A stretch of 64,000 bases of DNA from Actinomadura physcomitrii (GTDB lineage: Bacteria > Actinomycetota > Actinomycetes > Streptosporangiales > Streptosporangiaceae): NCBI RefSeq assembly GCF_008923205.2, contig NZ_WBMS02000003.1, forward strand, positions 284,775-348,774, given 5' to 3'. The position numbers and the translations under genes are program-made. Shown here piece after piece: positions 1 through 8,841 of the stretch. The first letter of the stretch is position 1, and each line of letters opens with the position of its first letter. The notes under the pieces were generated by a model. It saw only the letters and a program-made list of their open reading frames with translations, made no database searches and was not told the origin of the DNA.

Positions 1-437
1 AGGGGGACCGCTACTGGGCCGACTTCTGCCGGCTGGTCGGCCGCGAAGAGCTGATCGACGATCCGCGCTTCGTCGACCTCGCCGCCCGCAGGGAGAACCG
101 GAAGGCCTGCGCCGCCGAACTGGAGGCGGAGTTCGCCGCACGGACCTTCGAGGAATGGAAGGACCTGCTCGCCCGCATCGACGCCCCCTGGGCTCCCATC
201 CAGGCCGTGGAGGAACTGCTGGACGACCCGCAGGTGCTGGCGAACGGCTACATCGGCCAGGTGACCGAGGGCGACGTGACGTACTCGCTGCCGACCGTCC
301 CCGTGCAGTTCGACGAGCGGCCGCCGGACCTGCGCCGCGCGCCCGAGCACGGCGAGCACACCGAGACGGTGCTCCTGGAGCTCGGCCGCACGTGGGAGGA
401 CATCGCCACCCTGAAGGACGCGGGAGCCATCCCGTGA
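1..437 (+). CDS. CaiB/BaiF-type CoA-transferase, C-terminal part (partial at left edge)
   Basis: The reading frame is open from base 3 to the TGA at 435-437 and has no start in the window, so only about 144 C-terminal residues are present. The sequence around WKDLLARIDAPWAPIQ and LLDDPQVLANGYIG is typical of the end of family III (CaiB/BaiF) CoA-transferases, which move CoA between acyl-CoA and a free acid without a phosphorylated intermediate. It is the first visible gene of a plus-strand operon and overlaps the next gene by a GTGA. In this setting it probably activates a carboxylic acid as CoA ester for the downstream enzymes; the substrate cannot be told. Confidence 0.85.
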   Translation, partial: GDRYWADFCRLVGREELIDDPRFVDLAARRENRKACAAELEAEFAARTFEEWKDLLARIDAPWAPIQAVEELLDDPQVLANGYIGQVTEGDVTYSLPTVPVQFDERPPDLRRAPEHGEHTETVLLELGRTWEDIATLKDAGAIP

Positions 438-892
438 CGATGACGCACCAGGCCACCGGACGTCCCCTCCCGGCACCGGACGAGAGCTCAAGCCCCTACT
501 GGGAGGCGGCGGCGCGCCATGTCCTCGCCCTCGCCCGCTGCTCGCGGTGCGAGTCGCTGACGATCCCGCCCGGTCAGACGTGCCCCCACTGCGGCAGTAC
601 CGACCCGGCGTTCGCCTTCGTGCCGGTCAGCGGCCGCGGCACCGTCAGGTCGTGGACCGTCGTCCGCCAGTCCTTCCTGCCCGGCTTCGACGCGGACCTT
701 CCGTACCTGCTGGTCGACGTCGAGCTGGCCGAGCAGCCGGGGCTGCGGATGATCGGCCGGCTCCTCGACGGTCCCGATGCGCCCGTGCGCGTCGGGGCTC
801 CCGTGGACGTCGCCTTCGAGGACGTGGCCCCCGGAGTCGCCGTGCCCGCCTTCGAGCTCGGCGCCGCGCGCGACGGGGAGGCGGGCGAGTGA
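434..892 (+). CDS. DUF35 / OB-fold acyl-CoA-binding protein with Zn ribbon
   Basis: About 152 residues. An N-terminal rubredoxin-like Zn ribbon is visible as CSRC...CPHC (near residues 36-55), followed by an OB-fold domain with GRGTVRSWTVV. This is the layout of DUF35 proteins such as ChsH2, which bind acyl-CoA and act as obligate partners of thiolase-like or hydratase subunits. The GTG at 434 overlaps the previous stop; ATG at 440 is an alternative start. The next gene, a thiolase-like protein, overlaps it by GTGA, so the two are translationally coupled and very likely form a complex. Confidence 0.85.
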   Translation: MTMTHQATGRPLPAPDESSSPYWEAAARHVLALARCSRCESLTIPPGQTCPHCGSTDPAFAFVPVSGRGTVRSWTVVRQSFLPGFDADLPYLLVDVELAEQPGLRMIGRLLDGPDAPVRVGAPVDVAFEDVAPGVAVPAFELGAARDGEAGE

Positions 893-2091
893 GCGGAAGG
901 TTCGCGGCGAGCAACAAGGTCGCCCTCGCCGGCTACGCCCAGAGCATGGTGCAGAGGCATGCCGACCGGCCGCTGGGCGCGCTGGCCGTCGACACGGCCC
1001 GTCGGGCGATCGCCGACGCGGGGCTGGAGCTGAAGGACGTGGACGGCATCGTGGCCGCGTCGCTGTTCCCGACCGCCGGCTCGCACGCCGTGCAGGACGG
1101 GGTCAGCACGGTGACGGCCGGCTGGATGGCCGAGCATCTGGGGGCCGAACCGCGCTATGTCGCCGGCTTCCAGGGGATCGGCCAGGTCTCGGGCGCCATG
1201 GCCCTGGCGGTCAACACGGTGGCCGGCGGTGCCGCCGACCACGTGCTCTTCTACCGGGCGCTGCACAACCCCCGGGGCAGCTACCACGGCAACACCATGC
1301 AGACCATCGACGGCCCGCAGCAGTACACCGCGCCCGCGGGCTACTTCGGGCCGCTGGCGATGATCGCACTGCCGTACAACGAGTACCTCCAGCGCTACGG
1401 AGCCACCCGGGAGTCGATGGCGGCCGTGCTGGTGGAGGCGCGCAAGAACGGGTCCCGGATCCCGTGGTCGTACTGGCACGGGAAGCCCCTGACCGCCGAG
1501 GAGTACCTGGCCTCGCCCACGCTCGTCGACCCCGTCTGCCGCTACGACTGCGACATCCCCGTCGACGGCGTCGCGGCCTTCGTGGTCACCTCCGCCGAGC
1601 GCGCCCGCGACCTGCCGCACAAGCCGGTGTACGTCAGCGGCTACGCGCACAGCGCCCCGCCCCCGCGGCGCCTGCCGGTGCACTGGCCGCTCGACGACAT
1701 CATGGACGGCGGCGCCGAGACCGCCCGCCGGCTGTGGGAGCACGCCGGAGTGGGGCCGGACGAGGTGGACCTGCCCCAGCTCTACGACGGCTTCTCGCCG
1801 TTCATCTGGTTCTGGCTCGAGGTCCTCGGCTTCTGCCCGGCGGGGGAGGCCCACCGGTTCGTCCAGGACGGGCGGATCGACGGCGACAGACCGGGCGGCC
1901 TGCCCGTGCTCTCGGGCGGCGGGGCGCTCGGCAACGGCCGGATGCACGGCATCCCGCAGATGCTCGAGTGCTACCTCCAGCTCGCCGGCCGCGCCGGCGA
2001 ACGGCAGCGGCCGAAGGCGACCGTCGGTGTCGCCTGCCAGTCCTCACCGCACTATGGCGGCGCCGTCGTGTACAGCGCCGAACCGTTCTGA
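889..2091 (+). CDS. Thiolase-like protein (Ltp2/SCP-x-type, probable aldolase or lipid-transfer subunit)
   Basis: 400 residues with a thiolase fold signature (AVDTARRAIADAGL near the N terminus, GGGALGNGRMHG near residue 343). At the place where true thiolases carry the nucleophilic Cys the sequence reads GFQGIGQVSGA, so no acylation cysteine is seen. It does contain LYDGFSPF near residue 297, like the Tyr-bearing motif of Ltp2-type retro-aldolases. With its DUF35 partner directly upstream (GTGA overlap at 889) the best guess is a C-C cleaving retro-aldolase acting on a beta-hydroxyacyl-CoA side chain. A lipid-transfer-like role without cleavage is also possible. Confidence 0.75.
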   Translation: MSGRFAASNKVALAGYAQSMVQRHADRPLGALAVDTARRAIADAGLELKDVDGIVAASLFPTAGSHAVQDGVSTVTAGWMAEHLGAEPRYVAGFQGIGQVSGAMALAVNTVAGGAADHVLFYRALHNPRGSYHGNTMQTIDGPQQYTAPAGYFGPLAMIALPYNEYLQRYGATRESMAAVLVEARKNGSRIPWSYWHGKPLTAEEYLASPTLVDPVCRYDCDIPVDGVAAFVVTSAERARDLPHKPVYVSGYAHSAPPPRRLPVHWPLDDIMDGGAETARRLWEHAGVGPDEVDLPQLYDGFSPFIWFWLEVLGFCPAGEAHRFVQDGRIDGDRPGGLPVLSGGGALGNGRMHGIPQMLECYLQLAGRAGERQRPKATVGVACQSSPHYGGAVVYSAEPF

Positions 2092-2119
2092 TCGTCCGTG
2101 GGAGAGAGAGGACCAGTCC

Positions 2120-3586
2120 GTGGCAGCCATACCTCATTGGTGCTCGTACGTGGCCGGCAAATGGGTCGACGGCGACGACACCTTCACCGTGGAGAACCCA
2201 GCGGACGAGTCGCCCGTCGGGGACGTGTCCGCGCTGCCCGCCGCCGAGGTCGAGCGGGCGATCACCGAGGCGCGCCGCAGCTTCGACAGCGGCGTCTGGG
2301 CGGACATGCCGGCCTGGGAGCGGGCCGACATGCTGCACACCTTCCTCGACCACATCGAGGACACCCGGGAGGCGCTCGTCTCCACGATCGTCGCCGAGGC
2401 CGGGCAGCCGGTCTTCTTCGCCGAGTCGACGCAGTTCGGCGCCTCCATGATGCTCGCGCGGAACACGATCGACCTGTACCTGTCGATGCGGCATGAGGAG
2501 TCCAACCCCGTCCCCGTCGACGAGCTCGTCCGCGGCGGGGCGACGCTGAGCATCCGCCGCCATGAGCCGGTCGGCGTGGTGTCGGCGATCACGCCGTACA
2601 ACGCGGCCATCATCATGGGCGTCCAGAAGATCATCCCGGCGCTGATGGCGGGCAACTCCGTGGTCCTGCGGCCCAGCCCGCTGACGCCGATCTCCTCGCT
2701 GATGTTCGGCGCCGCGGCCGAGGTGGCCGGGCTGCCGCAGGGCGTCCTCAGCGTGGTGGTGGAGCCGGGCGCCGCCGGTGCGGAGCTGCTCACCACCCAT
2801 CCCGCCGTCGACATGGTGTCCTTCACCGGCTCGACCGCGGTCGGGCGGAGCATCCTCGCCCAGGCCGCGCCGACGGTGAAGCGGGTGGCCCTGGAACTCG
2901 GCGGCAAGTCGGCGCAGATCTACCTTCCCGACGCCGTCGACAGGGCCGCCGCGGGCGCCATGGCGGTCGTGGCCGCCACGGCGGGCCAGGCGTGCGTCGC
3001 CGCGACGCGCATGCTCGTGCCGCAGGACCGCAAGGACGAGGTCGTCGAGGCGGTCTCGCGGGCCTACGCGGAGATCAAGGTGGGTCCCCCCACCGACCGC
3101 TCGGCTCTCATGGGGCCGGTCATCAGCGCCGGGCAGCGCGAACGCTGCGAGCGGTACGTCGCCCTCGCCGAGGAGAACGGCGGCCGGGTCGCCTTCGGCG
3201 GCAAGCGCCCCGCGGGCCTCGACCGCGGCTACTTCTTCGAGCCGACGGTCCTCGACCTGCCCGACAACGCCAACCCGGCCGCGCAGGAGGAGATCTTCGG
3301 ACCGGTCATCGGCGTCATCGGCTACCGCGACGTCGACGACGCGGTGCGCATGGCCAACGACAGCGACTACGGCCTGTCCGGCCAGGTCTACGGCGGCGAC
3401 GTCGCCGCGGCGACGGCCGTGGCGCGCCGCCTGCGGACCGGCGCCGTCAACGTCAACGCGGCGGTCTTCAGCGCCTACGCGCCGAGCGGCGGCTACAAGC
3501 AGAGCGGCCTCGGCCGCGAGCGCGGGCCCGACGGCATCCGCGCCTTCCAGGAAGTGAAGCACCTGGCCATCGGCAACCTGCACTGA
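2120..3586 (+). CDS. NAD(P)-dependent aldehyde dehydrogenase
   Basis: 488 residues, the usual ALDH length. The general-base Glu motif ELGGKSA and the catalytic Cys in GQACVAATRM are both present, as is PYNAAIIMG in the cofactor domain. The start is taken as GTG at 2120, preceded by a purine-rich GGAGAGAGAGGA; the protein then begins with the typical SYVAGKWVDGDD. It oxidises an aldehyde to an acid and sits 28 bases after the thiolase-like gene. If the upstream pair is a retro-aldolase, this enzyme could take the released aldehyde or ketone-derived aldehyde; that link is inferred from order only. Confidence 0.88.
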   Translation: MAAIPHWCSYVAGKWVDGDDTFTVENPADESPVGDVSALPAAEVERAITEARRSFDSGVWADMPAWERADMLHTFLDHIEDTREALVSTIVAEAGQPVFFAESTQFGASMMLARNTIDLYLSMRHEESNPVPVDELVRGGATLSIRRHEPVGVVSAITPYNAAIIMGVQKIIPALMAGNSVVLRPSPLTPISSLMFGAAAEVAGLPQGVLSVVVEPGAAGAELLTTHPAVDMVSFTGSTAVGRSILAQAAPTVKRVALELGGKSAQIYLPDAVDRAAAGAMAVVAATAGQACVAATRMLVPQDRKDEVVEAVSRAYAEIKVGPPTDRSALMGPVISAGQRERCERYVALAEENGGRVAFGGKRPAGLDRGYFFEPTVLDLPDNANPAAQEEIFGPVIGVIGYRDVDDAVRMANDSDYGLSGQVYGGDVAAATAVARRLRTGAVNVNAAVFSAYAPSGGYKQSGLGRERGPDGIRAFQEVKHLAIGNLH

Positions 3587-3609
3587 CCAGCACGAAGGAA
3601 GGAAAGACC

Positions 3610-4827
3610 ATGACCGCTGAGATCAACCTCGACTGGCTCATCTCCGTCGACGACCACATCCTCGAACCGCCGAACGTGTGGACCGACCGCGTAGCGAGCA
3701 AGGACCGCGACCGCGCGCCGCACATGGAGATCGACGACAACGGCATGGACTACTGGGTCTACGACGGCAAGCGGATGCCCAGCTCCGGCCTGAGCGCCGT
3801 GGTGGGCAAGTCCAAGGAGGAGTTCAGCCCCGAGCCGATCCCCTACAGCGAGATGGCGCCGGGGTGCTACGACCCCGTGGCCCGGGCGAAGGACATGGAC
3901 CGGGCCGGCATCCTGGCCTCGCTCTGCTTCCCCTCGGTGACCCGGTTCTGCGGGCAGCTGTTCTACGAGGCGAGCGACCGCGAGTTCGGCTTCACCTGCC
4001 TCCAGGCCTACAACGACTGGATGATCGAGGAGTGGTGCGCCGCGGTGCCCGGCCGCTACATCCCGCTGATCCTCATCCCGCTGTGGGACCCGAAGCTGGC
4101 CGCCAAGGAGATGGAGCGCTGCGCCGCCAAGGGCGCCACGACGTTCGCGTTCTCCGAGAACCCCGAGCCGCTCGGGCTGCCGACCATCCACGACAAGGAC
4201 GGCTACTGGGAGCCGGTCATGGCCGCGGCCAACGACCTGGAGATGGTCGTGTCGATGCACGTCGGGTCGTCCTCGACGCTGCCGCAGATCTGCTCGAACG
4301 CGCCGTTCATGGCCAACCTCACCTGGGGCGCCACCCGCACCTCCGGGACGATGCTGTCGTTCCTGTTCAGCGGGCTGTTCCAGCGGTACCCGAAGCTGAA
4401 GATCGCGCTCTCGGAGGGGGAGGCGGGCTGGATGCCCTACTTCCTGGAGCGGGCCGAGCAGGTGCTGGACAAGCAGCGCGCCTGGGTCAAGCGCGGCACG
4501 ACCTTCATGGACCACGCCGGCAGCGGCGAGGTCATCGACCTCGACAAGCTCGACCTGCGGGCCGACTTCCGCGACCACGTCTTCGGCTGCATCATCGAGG
4601 ACTCCCACGCGATCGCCAGCATCGCCCTCGGCGACATCCCCGAGGACAACATCATGTGCGAGACCGACTACCCCCACTCCGACACCACCTTCCCCCACAG
4701 CATCGAGGTCGCGCGCAAGACCATGGCCCAGCTGCCGGAGGAGACGCAGTACAAGATCCTGCGCGGCAACGCCGAGCGGCTCTACCGGTTCACCCCCGCC
4801 GAGCCCCCCGTCAAGGCGGGGGCCTGA
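3610..4827 (+). CDS. Amidohydrolase-2 family metal-dependent hydrolase (paralogue 1)
   Basis: 405 residues of a TIM-barrel amidohydrolase related to the ACMSD/gamma-resorcylate decarboxylase group. The N terminus has SVDDHILEPPNVW, a variant of the metal-binding DxHxxxP signature in which the second metal ligand position is altered (DDHILEP). Further landmarks are MHVGSSST, SEGEAGWMPYFLERA and ETDYPHSD, where His and Asp ligands are expected. The ATG at 3610 follows GGAAAGACC. Four relatives occur in this window (also near 26.4, 39 and 54.9 kb). Such enzymes hydrolyse or decarboxylate ring intermediates; the substrate here is unknown. Confidence 0.85.
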   Translation: MTAEINLDWLISVDDHILEPPNVWTDRVASKDRDRAPHMEIDDNGMDYWVYDGKRMPSSGLSAVVGKSKEEFSPEPIPYSEMAPGCYDPVARAKDMDRAGILASLCFPSVTRFCGQLFYEASDREFGFTCLQAYNDWMIEEWCAAVPGRYIPLILIPLWDPKLAAKEMERCAAKGATTFAFSENPEPLGLPTIHDKDGYWEPVMAAANDLEMVVSMHVGSSSTLPQICSNAPFMANLTWGATRTSGTMLSFLFSGLFQRYPKLKIALSEGEAGWMPYFLERAEQVLDKQRAWVKRGTTFMDHAGSGEVIDLDKLDLRADFRDHVFGCIIEDSHAIASIALGDIPEDNIMCETDYPHSDTTFPHSIEVARKTMAQLPEETQYKILRGNAERLYRFTPAEPPVKAGA

Positions 4828-4829
4828 GG

Positions 4830-5036
4830 ATGGCGGCCCGCGTCGCCGTGGACCGGGCGCTGTGCCTCGGCAGCGGGATGTGCCTGGTCTACGCGCCCGG
4901 CACCTTCGAACACGACGACCAGGCCAAGGCGGTCGTCCGCGAACCGGCGGGCGACCCGGCCGACGTGGTCGAGACCGCCGTCGAGGCGTGCCCGACGGGC
5001 GCCCTGAGCTTGCTACCCGAACAGGACGGAGCGTGA
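4830..5036 (+). CDS. One-cluster ferredoxin, probable P450 electron donor
   Basis: 68 residues. The pattern CLGSGMC then EACPTGA near residue 49 is that of small [3Fe-4S]/[4Fe-4S] actinobacterial ferredoxins with a reduced Cys set. The ATG lies 2 bases after the preceding stop and its own stop overlaps the start of the SDR gene. A P450 lies two genes downstream, so this ferredoxin most likely delivers electrons to it. No ferredoxin reductase is in the window. Confidence 0.88.
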   Translation: MAARVAVDRALCLGSGMCLVYAPGTFEHDDQAKAVVREPAGDPADVVETAVEACPTGALSLLPEQDGA

Positions 5037-5824
5037 AGCGGATGTTGCTTGACGGAAAGAGCGCGGTGGTCACCGGTGCGGGATCGGGCGTCGGCCGCGC
5101 CTCGGCCCTGCGCTTCGCCGAGGAGGGCGCCCGCGTGGTCTGCGCGGACATCAGCCTCGAACGCGTGGAGGAGACCGCGAAGCTGATCGCGGAGGCGGGC
5201 GGGACGGCCGTGGCGGTCAAGGCCGACGTCTCCGCGGAGGACGACGTCGTGGCGATGCTCGGCGCCGCGGTGGAGAGCTTCGGCCGGCTGGACGTCCTGT
5301 TCAACAACGTCGGCATCCCCACGCCCCGGCTCGGCGCCCGGCTGGAGGACCACACGGTGGCGGACTTCGACCGGTTGACCTCGGTCAACCTGCGCGGGGT
5401 CTTCCTCGGATGCAAGCACGCCGTCCTGCGGTTCAAGGAGCAGGGGGGCGGCGGCGTCATCCTCAACACCGGCTCCGTGGCCGGCCTCGTCGGCTGGGGC
5501 GGCACGGTGTACGGCGCCACCAAGGGCGGTGTGCACCAGCTGACCCGCGCGGTCGCGATCGAGGGCGCGCCGTTCGGCATCCGGGTGAACGCGATCTGCC
5601 CGGCCGGGATGCCGTACACCAACTTCATGGCGGCGGGAGGCATGAGCACGGGCGACGCCGCCGCGCAGGAGGAGGCGGCCAAGCACACCGGTGCCCTGCA
5701 TCCGCTGGGCCGCCCGATCACCGCCGAGGACTGCGCCGAGGCCGCCGTCTACCTGGTCTCGGACCGGGCGGCCAACGTCACGGGCGTCCTGCTGCCGGTC
5801 GACGGCGGATACGTGGCGAGGTGA
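5033..5824 (+). CDS. Short-chain dehydrogenase/reductase
   Basis: Classical SDR of about 263 residues. The cofactor motif TGAGSGVG is at residues 13-20, NNVG in the Rossmann core, the active-site Ser in NTGSVAG and the YGATK catalytic pair near residue 160. It ends in VDGGYVAR, as usual for the family. GTG at 5033 overlaps the ferredoxin stop and has AGGACGGA in front; ATG at 5042 is the other possible start. It probably interconverts an alcohol and ketone on the pathway intermediate. Confidence 0.88.
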   Translation: MKRMLLDGKSAVVTGAGSGVGRASALRFAEEGARVVCADISLERVEETAKLIAEAGGTAVAVKADVSAEDDVVAMLGAAVESFGRLDVLFNNVGIPTPRLGARLEDHTVADFDRLTSVNLRGVFLGCKHAVLRFKEQGGGGVILNTGSVAGLVGWGGTVYGATKGGVHQLTRAVAIEGAPFGIRVNAICPAGMPYTNFMAAGGMSTGDAAAQEEAAKHTGALHPLGRPITAEDCAEAAVYLVSDRAANVTGVLLPVDGGYVAR

Positions 5825-5828
5825 CGCG

Positions 5829-7073
5829 ATGACCGAGACCCAGGTCCTGGACCGCGAGCGGATCCGGACGCTGTTCGACCTGCGCAGCAGCTACAACGCC
5901 CGCGCGGGCGGCGACTTCACCGCCGACCCGTACCCGGCGTGGCGCAGGCTGCGCGAGAGCGGTCCGGTGCACGAGGGCACCGTCCACGAGCTGACGGGCT
6001 ACCCGGGAACGGCCCTCTTCCAGGGGCTGCCGGAACCCGACCGGCCGCACTACTCGGCCTTCAGCCACGCGGCCCTGGACCAGGCCTACCGCAACCCGGA
6101 GGTGTTCGCCTCCTCGCCGGAGGCCGTGGACACCACCACCGTCAGCGGCGTGACCAACAGCATGCTGTCGATGGGCGGCGACCAGCACCGGCGCTACCGC
6201 GCGCTGGTGCAGCCGTCCTTCGTGCCCGCCAAGGCCCGCTGGTGGATCACCAACTGGATCGAGGAGACGGTCCACTCGCTGATCGACGGGTTCGCCGGCG
6301 AAGGCCGCGCCGAGCTGAACGTCGACTTCTGCGCGGCCATCCCGGTGCTGACGATCACCGGCGGCTTCGGCATCCCGGTCGGGCAGGCGCTCGACATGCG
6401 CGAGGCGCTGAACCGTCCGATGGAGATCGTGGAGATGCTGCGGCCGGTCGTCGCCGCACGCCGCGAGGCGCCCCAGGACGACCTGATCAGCGTGCTGGTC
6501 GAGGCCGAGCTCAAGGACGAGGACGGCACCACGCACCGGCTCAGCGACGCGGAGATCTACTCCTTCGCGCTGCTCCTGCTGTTCGCGGGGTCGGGCACGA
6601 CGTGGAAGCAGATGGGCATCACGCTCACCGCCCTGCTCCAGCGCCCGGAGCTGCTGGCGCAGATCAAGGACGACCGCTCGAAGCTGCGCCCGGCGATCGA
6701 GGAGGCGCTGCGCTGGATGCCGACCGACCCGATGTTCTCGCGGTTCGTGACCCGCGACGTCGAACTGGAGGGCACGCGCCTCCCCGAGGGCTCGGTCCTG
6801 CACCTGTGCCTGGGCGCGGCGAACCGGGACCCGGCCCGGTGGGACCGGCCGGACGAGTACGACATCACCCGGCCGATGAGGGCGTCCTTCGCGTTCGGCG
6901 GCGGGCCGCACATCTGCCTCGGCATGCATGTGGCCAGAGCCGAGATCAGCACCGGGATCGGGGCCCTGCTCGACCGGCTCCCGAACCTCCGCCTGGATCC
7001 GGACGCCGAGCCGCCCCGCTACATCGGCATGTACGAACGCGGCGTCACCGAAATCCCCGTGGTGTTCGGATAG
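5829..7073 (+). CDS. Cytochrome P450 with atypical I-helix
   Basis: 414 residues. The heme-binding loop FGGGPHICLGMH near residue 358 is intact. In the I-helix, where P450s usually have AG-x-(D/E)-TT, it reads AGSGTT, so the acidic residue of the proton-relay pair is replaced by Gly. The start ATG is 5 bases after the SDR stop; the ferredoxin two genes upstream is the likely donor. The missing acid may mean altered oxygen chemistry or use of a substrate group for proton delivery, as known for a few P450s. Confidence 0.88.
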   Translation: MTETQVLDRERIRTLFDLRSSYNARAGGDFTADPYPAWRRLRESGPVHEGTVHELTGYPGTALFQGLPEPDRPHYSAFSHAALDQAYRNPEVFASSPEAVDTTTVSGVTNSMLSMGGDQHRRYRALVQPSFVPAKARWWITNWIEETVHSLIDGFAGEGRAELNVDFCAAIPVLTITGGFGIPVGQALDMREALNRPMEIVEMLRPVVAARREAPQDDLISVLVEAELKDEDGTTHRLSDAEIYSFALLLLFAGSGTTWKQMGITLTALLQRPELLAQIKDDRSKLRPAIEEALRWMPTDPMFSRFVTRDVELEGTRLPEGSVLHLCLGAANRDPARWDRPDEYDITRPMRASFAFGGGPHICLGMHVARAEISTGIGALLDRLPNLRLDPDAEPPRYIGMYERGVTEIPVVFG

Positions 7074-7083
7074 AGAGGCGCTT

Positions 7084-7524
7084 ATGAGCGACAAAGAGCC
7101 CGGCTACAAGGCACCCGACATCGGACTCATCGGGGCCGAGCACATCCGCCGGTATCGGGAGACCAATGGCGAGGTCGGCTATATCTGGAATGGCGTGCCG
7201 ACCCTTCTGCTGACCACGACGGGCCGCAAGAGCGGTCAGCCCCGGACGTCCGCGCTCATCTTCGGGCGAGACGTCGAGGACTACCTCGTCATCGCCTCCC
7301 AGGGCGGCGCTCCGGAGCACCCCCTGTGGTACCGGAATCTGGAGGCCGACCCGAAGGCCGAGATCCAGGTGAAGGCGGAGCGCATCCAGGTGACGGCCCG
7401 TACGGCCACGGCGGACGAGCGGCCGCGGCTGTGGGGGATCATGGCCGCTCAATGGCCCAATTACGACGTCTACCAGACGCGCACCGACCGCCAGATCCCC
7501 CTGGTGGTGCTCACTCCGGTGTGA
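7084..7524 (+). CDS. Deazaflavin (F420)-dependent nitroreductase-family protein (Ddn-like)
   Basis: 146 residues of the split-barrel Ddn/Rv3547 family. The segment LLLTTTGRKSGQPRTSAL is the characteristic F420-binding stretch, followed by GGAPEHPLWYRNL. It lies 10 bases after the P450 and is the last gene before a strong hairpin. These proteins use F420H2 to reduce enones, quinones or nitro groups. A role reducing a ring double bond of the pathway substrate is plausible but not shown. Confidence 0.85.
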   Translation: MSDKEPGYKAPDIGLIGAEHIRRYRETNGEVGYIWNGVPTLLLTTTGRKSGQPRTSALIFGRDVEDYLVIASQGGAPEHPLWYRNLEADPKAEIQVKAERIQVTARTATADERPRLWGIMAAQWPNYDVYQTRTDRQIPLVVLTPV

Positions 7525-7561
7525 GGGTGAAAGGCCGTATGCCTTCCGGCATCTGACGCGG

Positions 7562-7587
7562 CGGCGCGGTCGGCGGCGACCGCGCCG
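7562..7587 (+). terminator. Hairpin terminator after the first operon
   Basis: A perfect 10-bp stem (CGGCGCGGTC with GACCGCGCCG) closes a 6-base loop, about 37 bases after the Ddn-like stop. There is no T-run, as is common in high-GC actinomycetes. It separates the P450 operon from the acyl-CoA dehydrogenase pair. Confidence 0.6.
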
Positions 7588-7692
7588 TTCGCGGTCCCCT
7601 GACCGCGAGAAGGGCCGGGCCGGTGAAACCGATGATCGATGGCCGGCGCTTCTCCCTCCCCGGGCGGGCAGTCTTTCGGAAAGGATCGTGTC

Positions 7693-8823
7693 ATGGAGTT
7701 CGAGCTCTCCTCGGACCAGAAGCTGTTCCTGGCGACGGCCAGGGATTTCCTGGAAAAGGACTATCCGCTCGACCGCATCCGCCGCACCGGTGAGGAGACG
7801 ACCGGGTTCGATCGGGACTGGTGGGCGCGGGCCGCGGAGCTGGGCTGGACGGCGCTGCTCGTCCCGGAGGAGCTGGGCGGCGGCAGCATCTCCGGCAACG
7901 GAGTGCGCGACCTGGCGCTGCTCGCCGAGGAACTGGGCACGGGGCTCGCTCCGGGAGCCCTCCTCGCGACGAACGCGGTGCTGGCCGGCCTGGTGGCGGC
8001 GCACGGCACCGGGCCCGACCACACCGCGGAGATCGAGGCCCTCGTGGCGGGGGAGAGCATCGCCTCGTGGGCGGTGTACGAGCCTGAAGGGCAGTGGGAT
8101 CCGCTCGCTCCAGCGCTGACCGCGTCGCCGCTCGACGGCGGCGGGTTCCGGCTGGAGGGTGCCAAGGACCGCGTCGAGGCGGCCGGGCAGGCGGACCTGC
8201 TGCTGGTGACCGCCGCCACGCCCGACGGCACCGCGCAGTTCCTCGTCCCCGCGGGGGCGGACGGGGTGACGGTCGAACCGCAGCGGAGCCTGGACCTGGC
8301 CCGCGCGTTCGGCGCGGTGCGGTTCGACGGGGTGCGGGTCGCGGAATCCGCGCTCGTCGGGCGGCCCGGAGACGACCGGGCGGTGGAGCGGCAGCTCCAG
8401 GTGGCGCTGGTCGTCCAGTGCGCGGAGGTCTGCGGGGGACTGGTCCGCATGTTCGACGCGACGCTGCGGTGGGCCTTCGACCGCTACGCCTTCGGCCGCC
8501 CGATCGCCTCCTACCAGGCGCTGAAGCACCGCTTCGCGGACAAGCGGACGTGGATCGAGGCATGCCAGGCCACCACGTCCGCGGCCGCCGCGGCGGTGCA
8601 GGAGGAGAGCGCCGATGCGGCGAGGCTGGTCAGCGTCGCCAAGGCCTTTGTGGGGGACCGGTCGCTGGCCGTCCTGCAGGACTGCGTCCAGATCCACGGC
8701 GGGATCGGGGTCACCTGGGAGCACGACCTGCACCTGTTCCTGCGCCGCGCGACGGCGGACCACTCGCTGTACGGCACCCCCGACGAGCACCGACGGCGCG
8801 TCGCCGGCCTCGCCGGGCTCTGA
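7693..8823 (+). CDS. Acyl-CoA dehydrogenase, subunit 1 of a pair
   Basis: 376 residues with the ACAD fold: N-terminal helical domain (LSSDQKLFLATARDFLE), central beta domain and C-terminal FAD-binding helices with GRPIASYQALKHR and QIHGGIGVTWEHDLH. The ATG at 7693 follows GGAAAGGATCG. It is 18 bases before a second ACAD gene. Side-by-side ACAD genes of unequal sequence are typical of the alpha2-beta2 heterotetramers (FadE26/27, FadE28/29 type) that oxidise steroid or isoprenoid side-chain CoA esters. The expected catalytic Glu could not be assigned with confidence from sequence alone. Confidence 0.85.
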   Translation: MEFELSSDQKLFLATARDFLEKDYPLDRIRRTGEETTGFDRDWWARAAELGWTALLVPEELGGGSISGNGVRDLALLAEELGTGLAPGALLATNAVLAGLVAAHGTGPDHTAEIEALVAGESIASWAVYEPEGQWDPLAPALTASPLDGGGFRLEGAKDRVEAAGQADLLLVTAATPDGTAQFLVPAGADGVTVEPQRSLDLARAFGAVRFDGVRVAESALVGRPGDDRAVERQLQVALVVQCAEVCGGLVRMFDATLRWAFDRYAFGRPIASYQALKHRFADKRTWIEACQATTSAAAAAVQEESADAARLVSVAKAFVGDRSLAVLQDCVQIHGGIGVTWEHDLHLFLRRATADHSLYGTPDEHRRRVAGLAGL

Positions 8824-8841
8824 CGCCGGAAAGGCGGAGAC

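Noticed and set aside
574..1947. Long minus-strand open frames opposite the thiolase-like gene and many others
   Set aside because: High-GC coding DNA gives long shadow frames; these have Arg/Ala/Gly/His-biased composition and no family similarity, while the plus-strand products are clear.
7001..7012. CCTGGATCCGG inside the P450 gene as an operator
   Set aside because: It lacks the left ATCC half-site and lies deep in a coding region.
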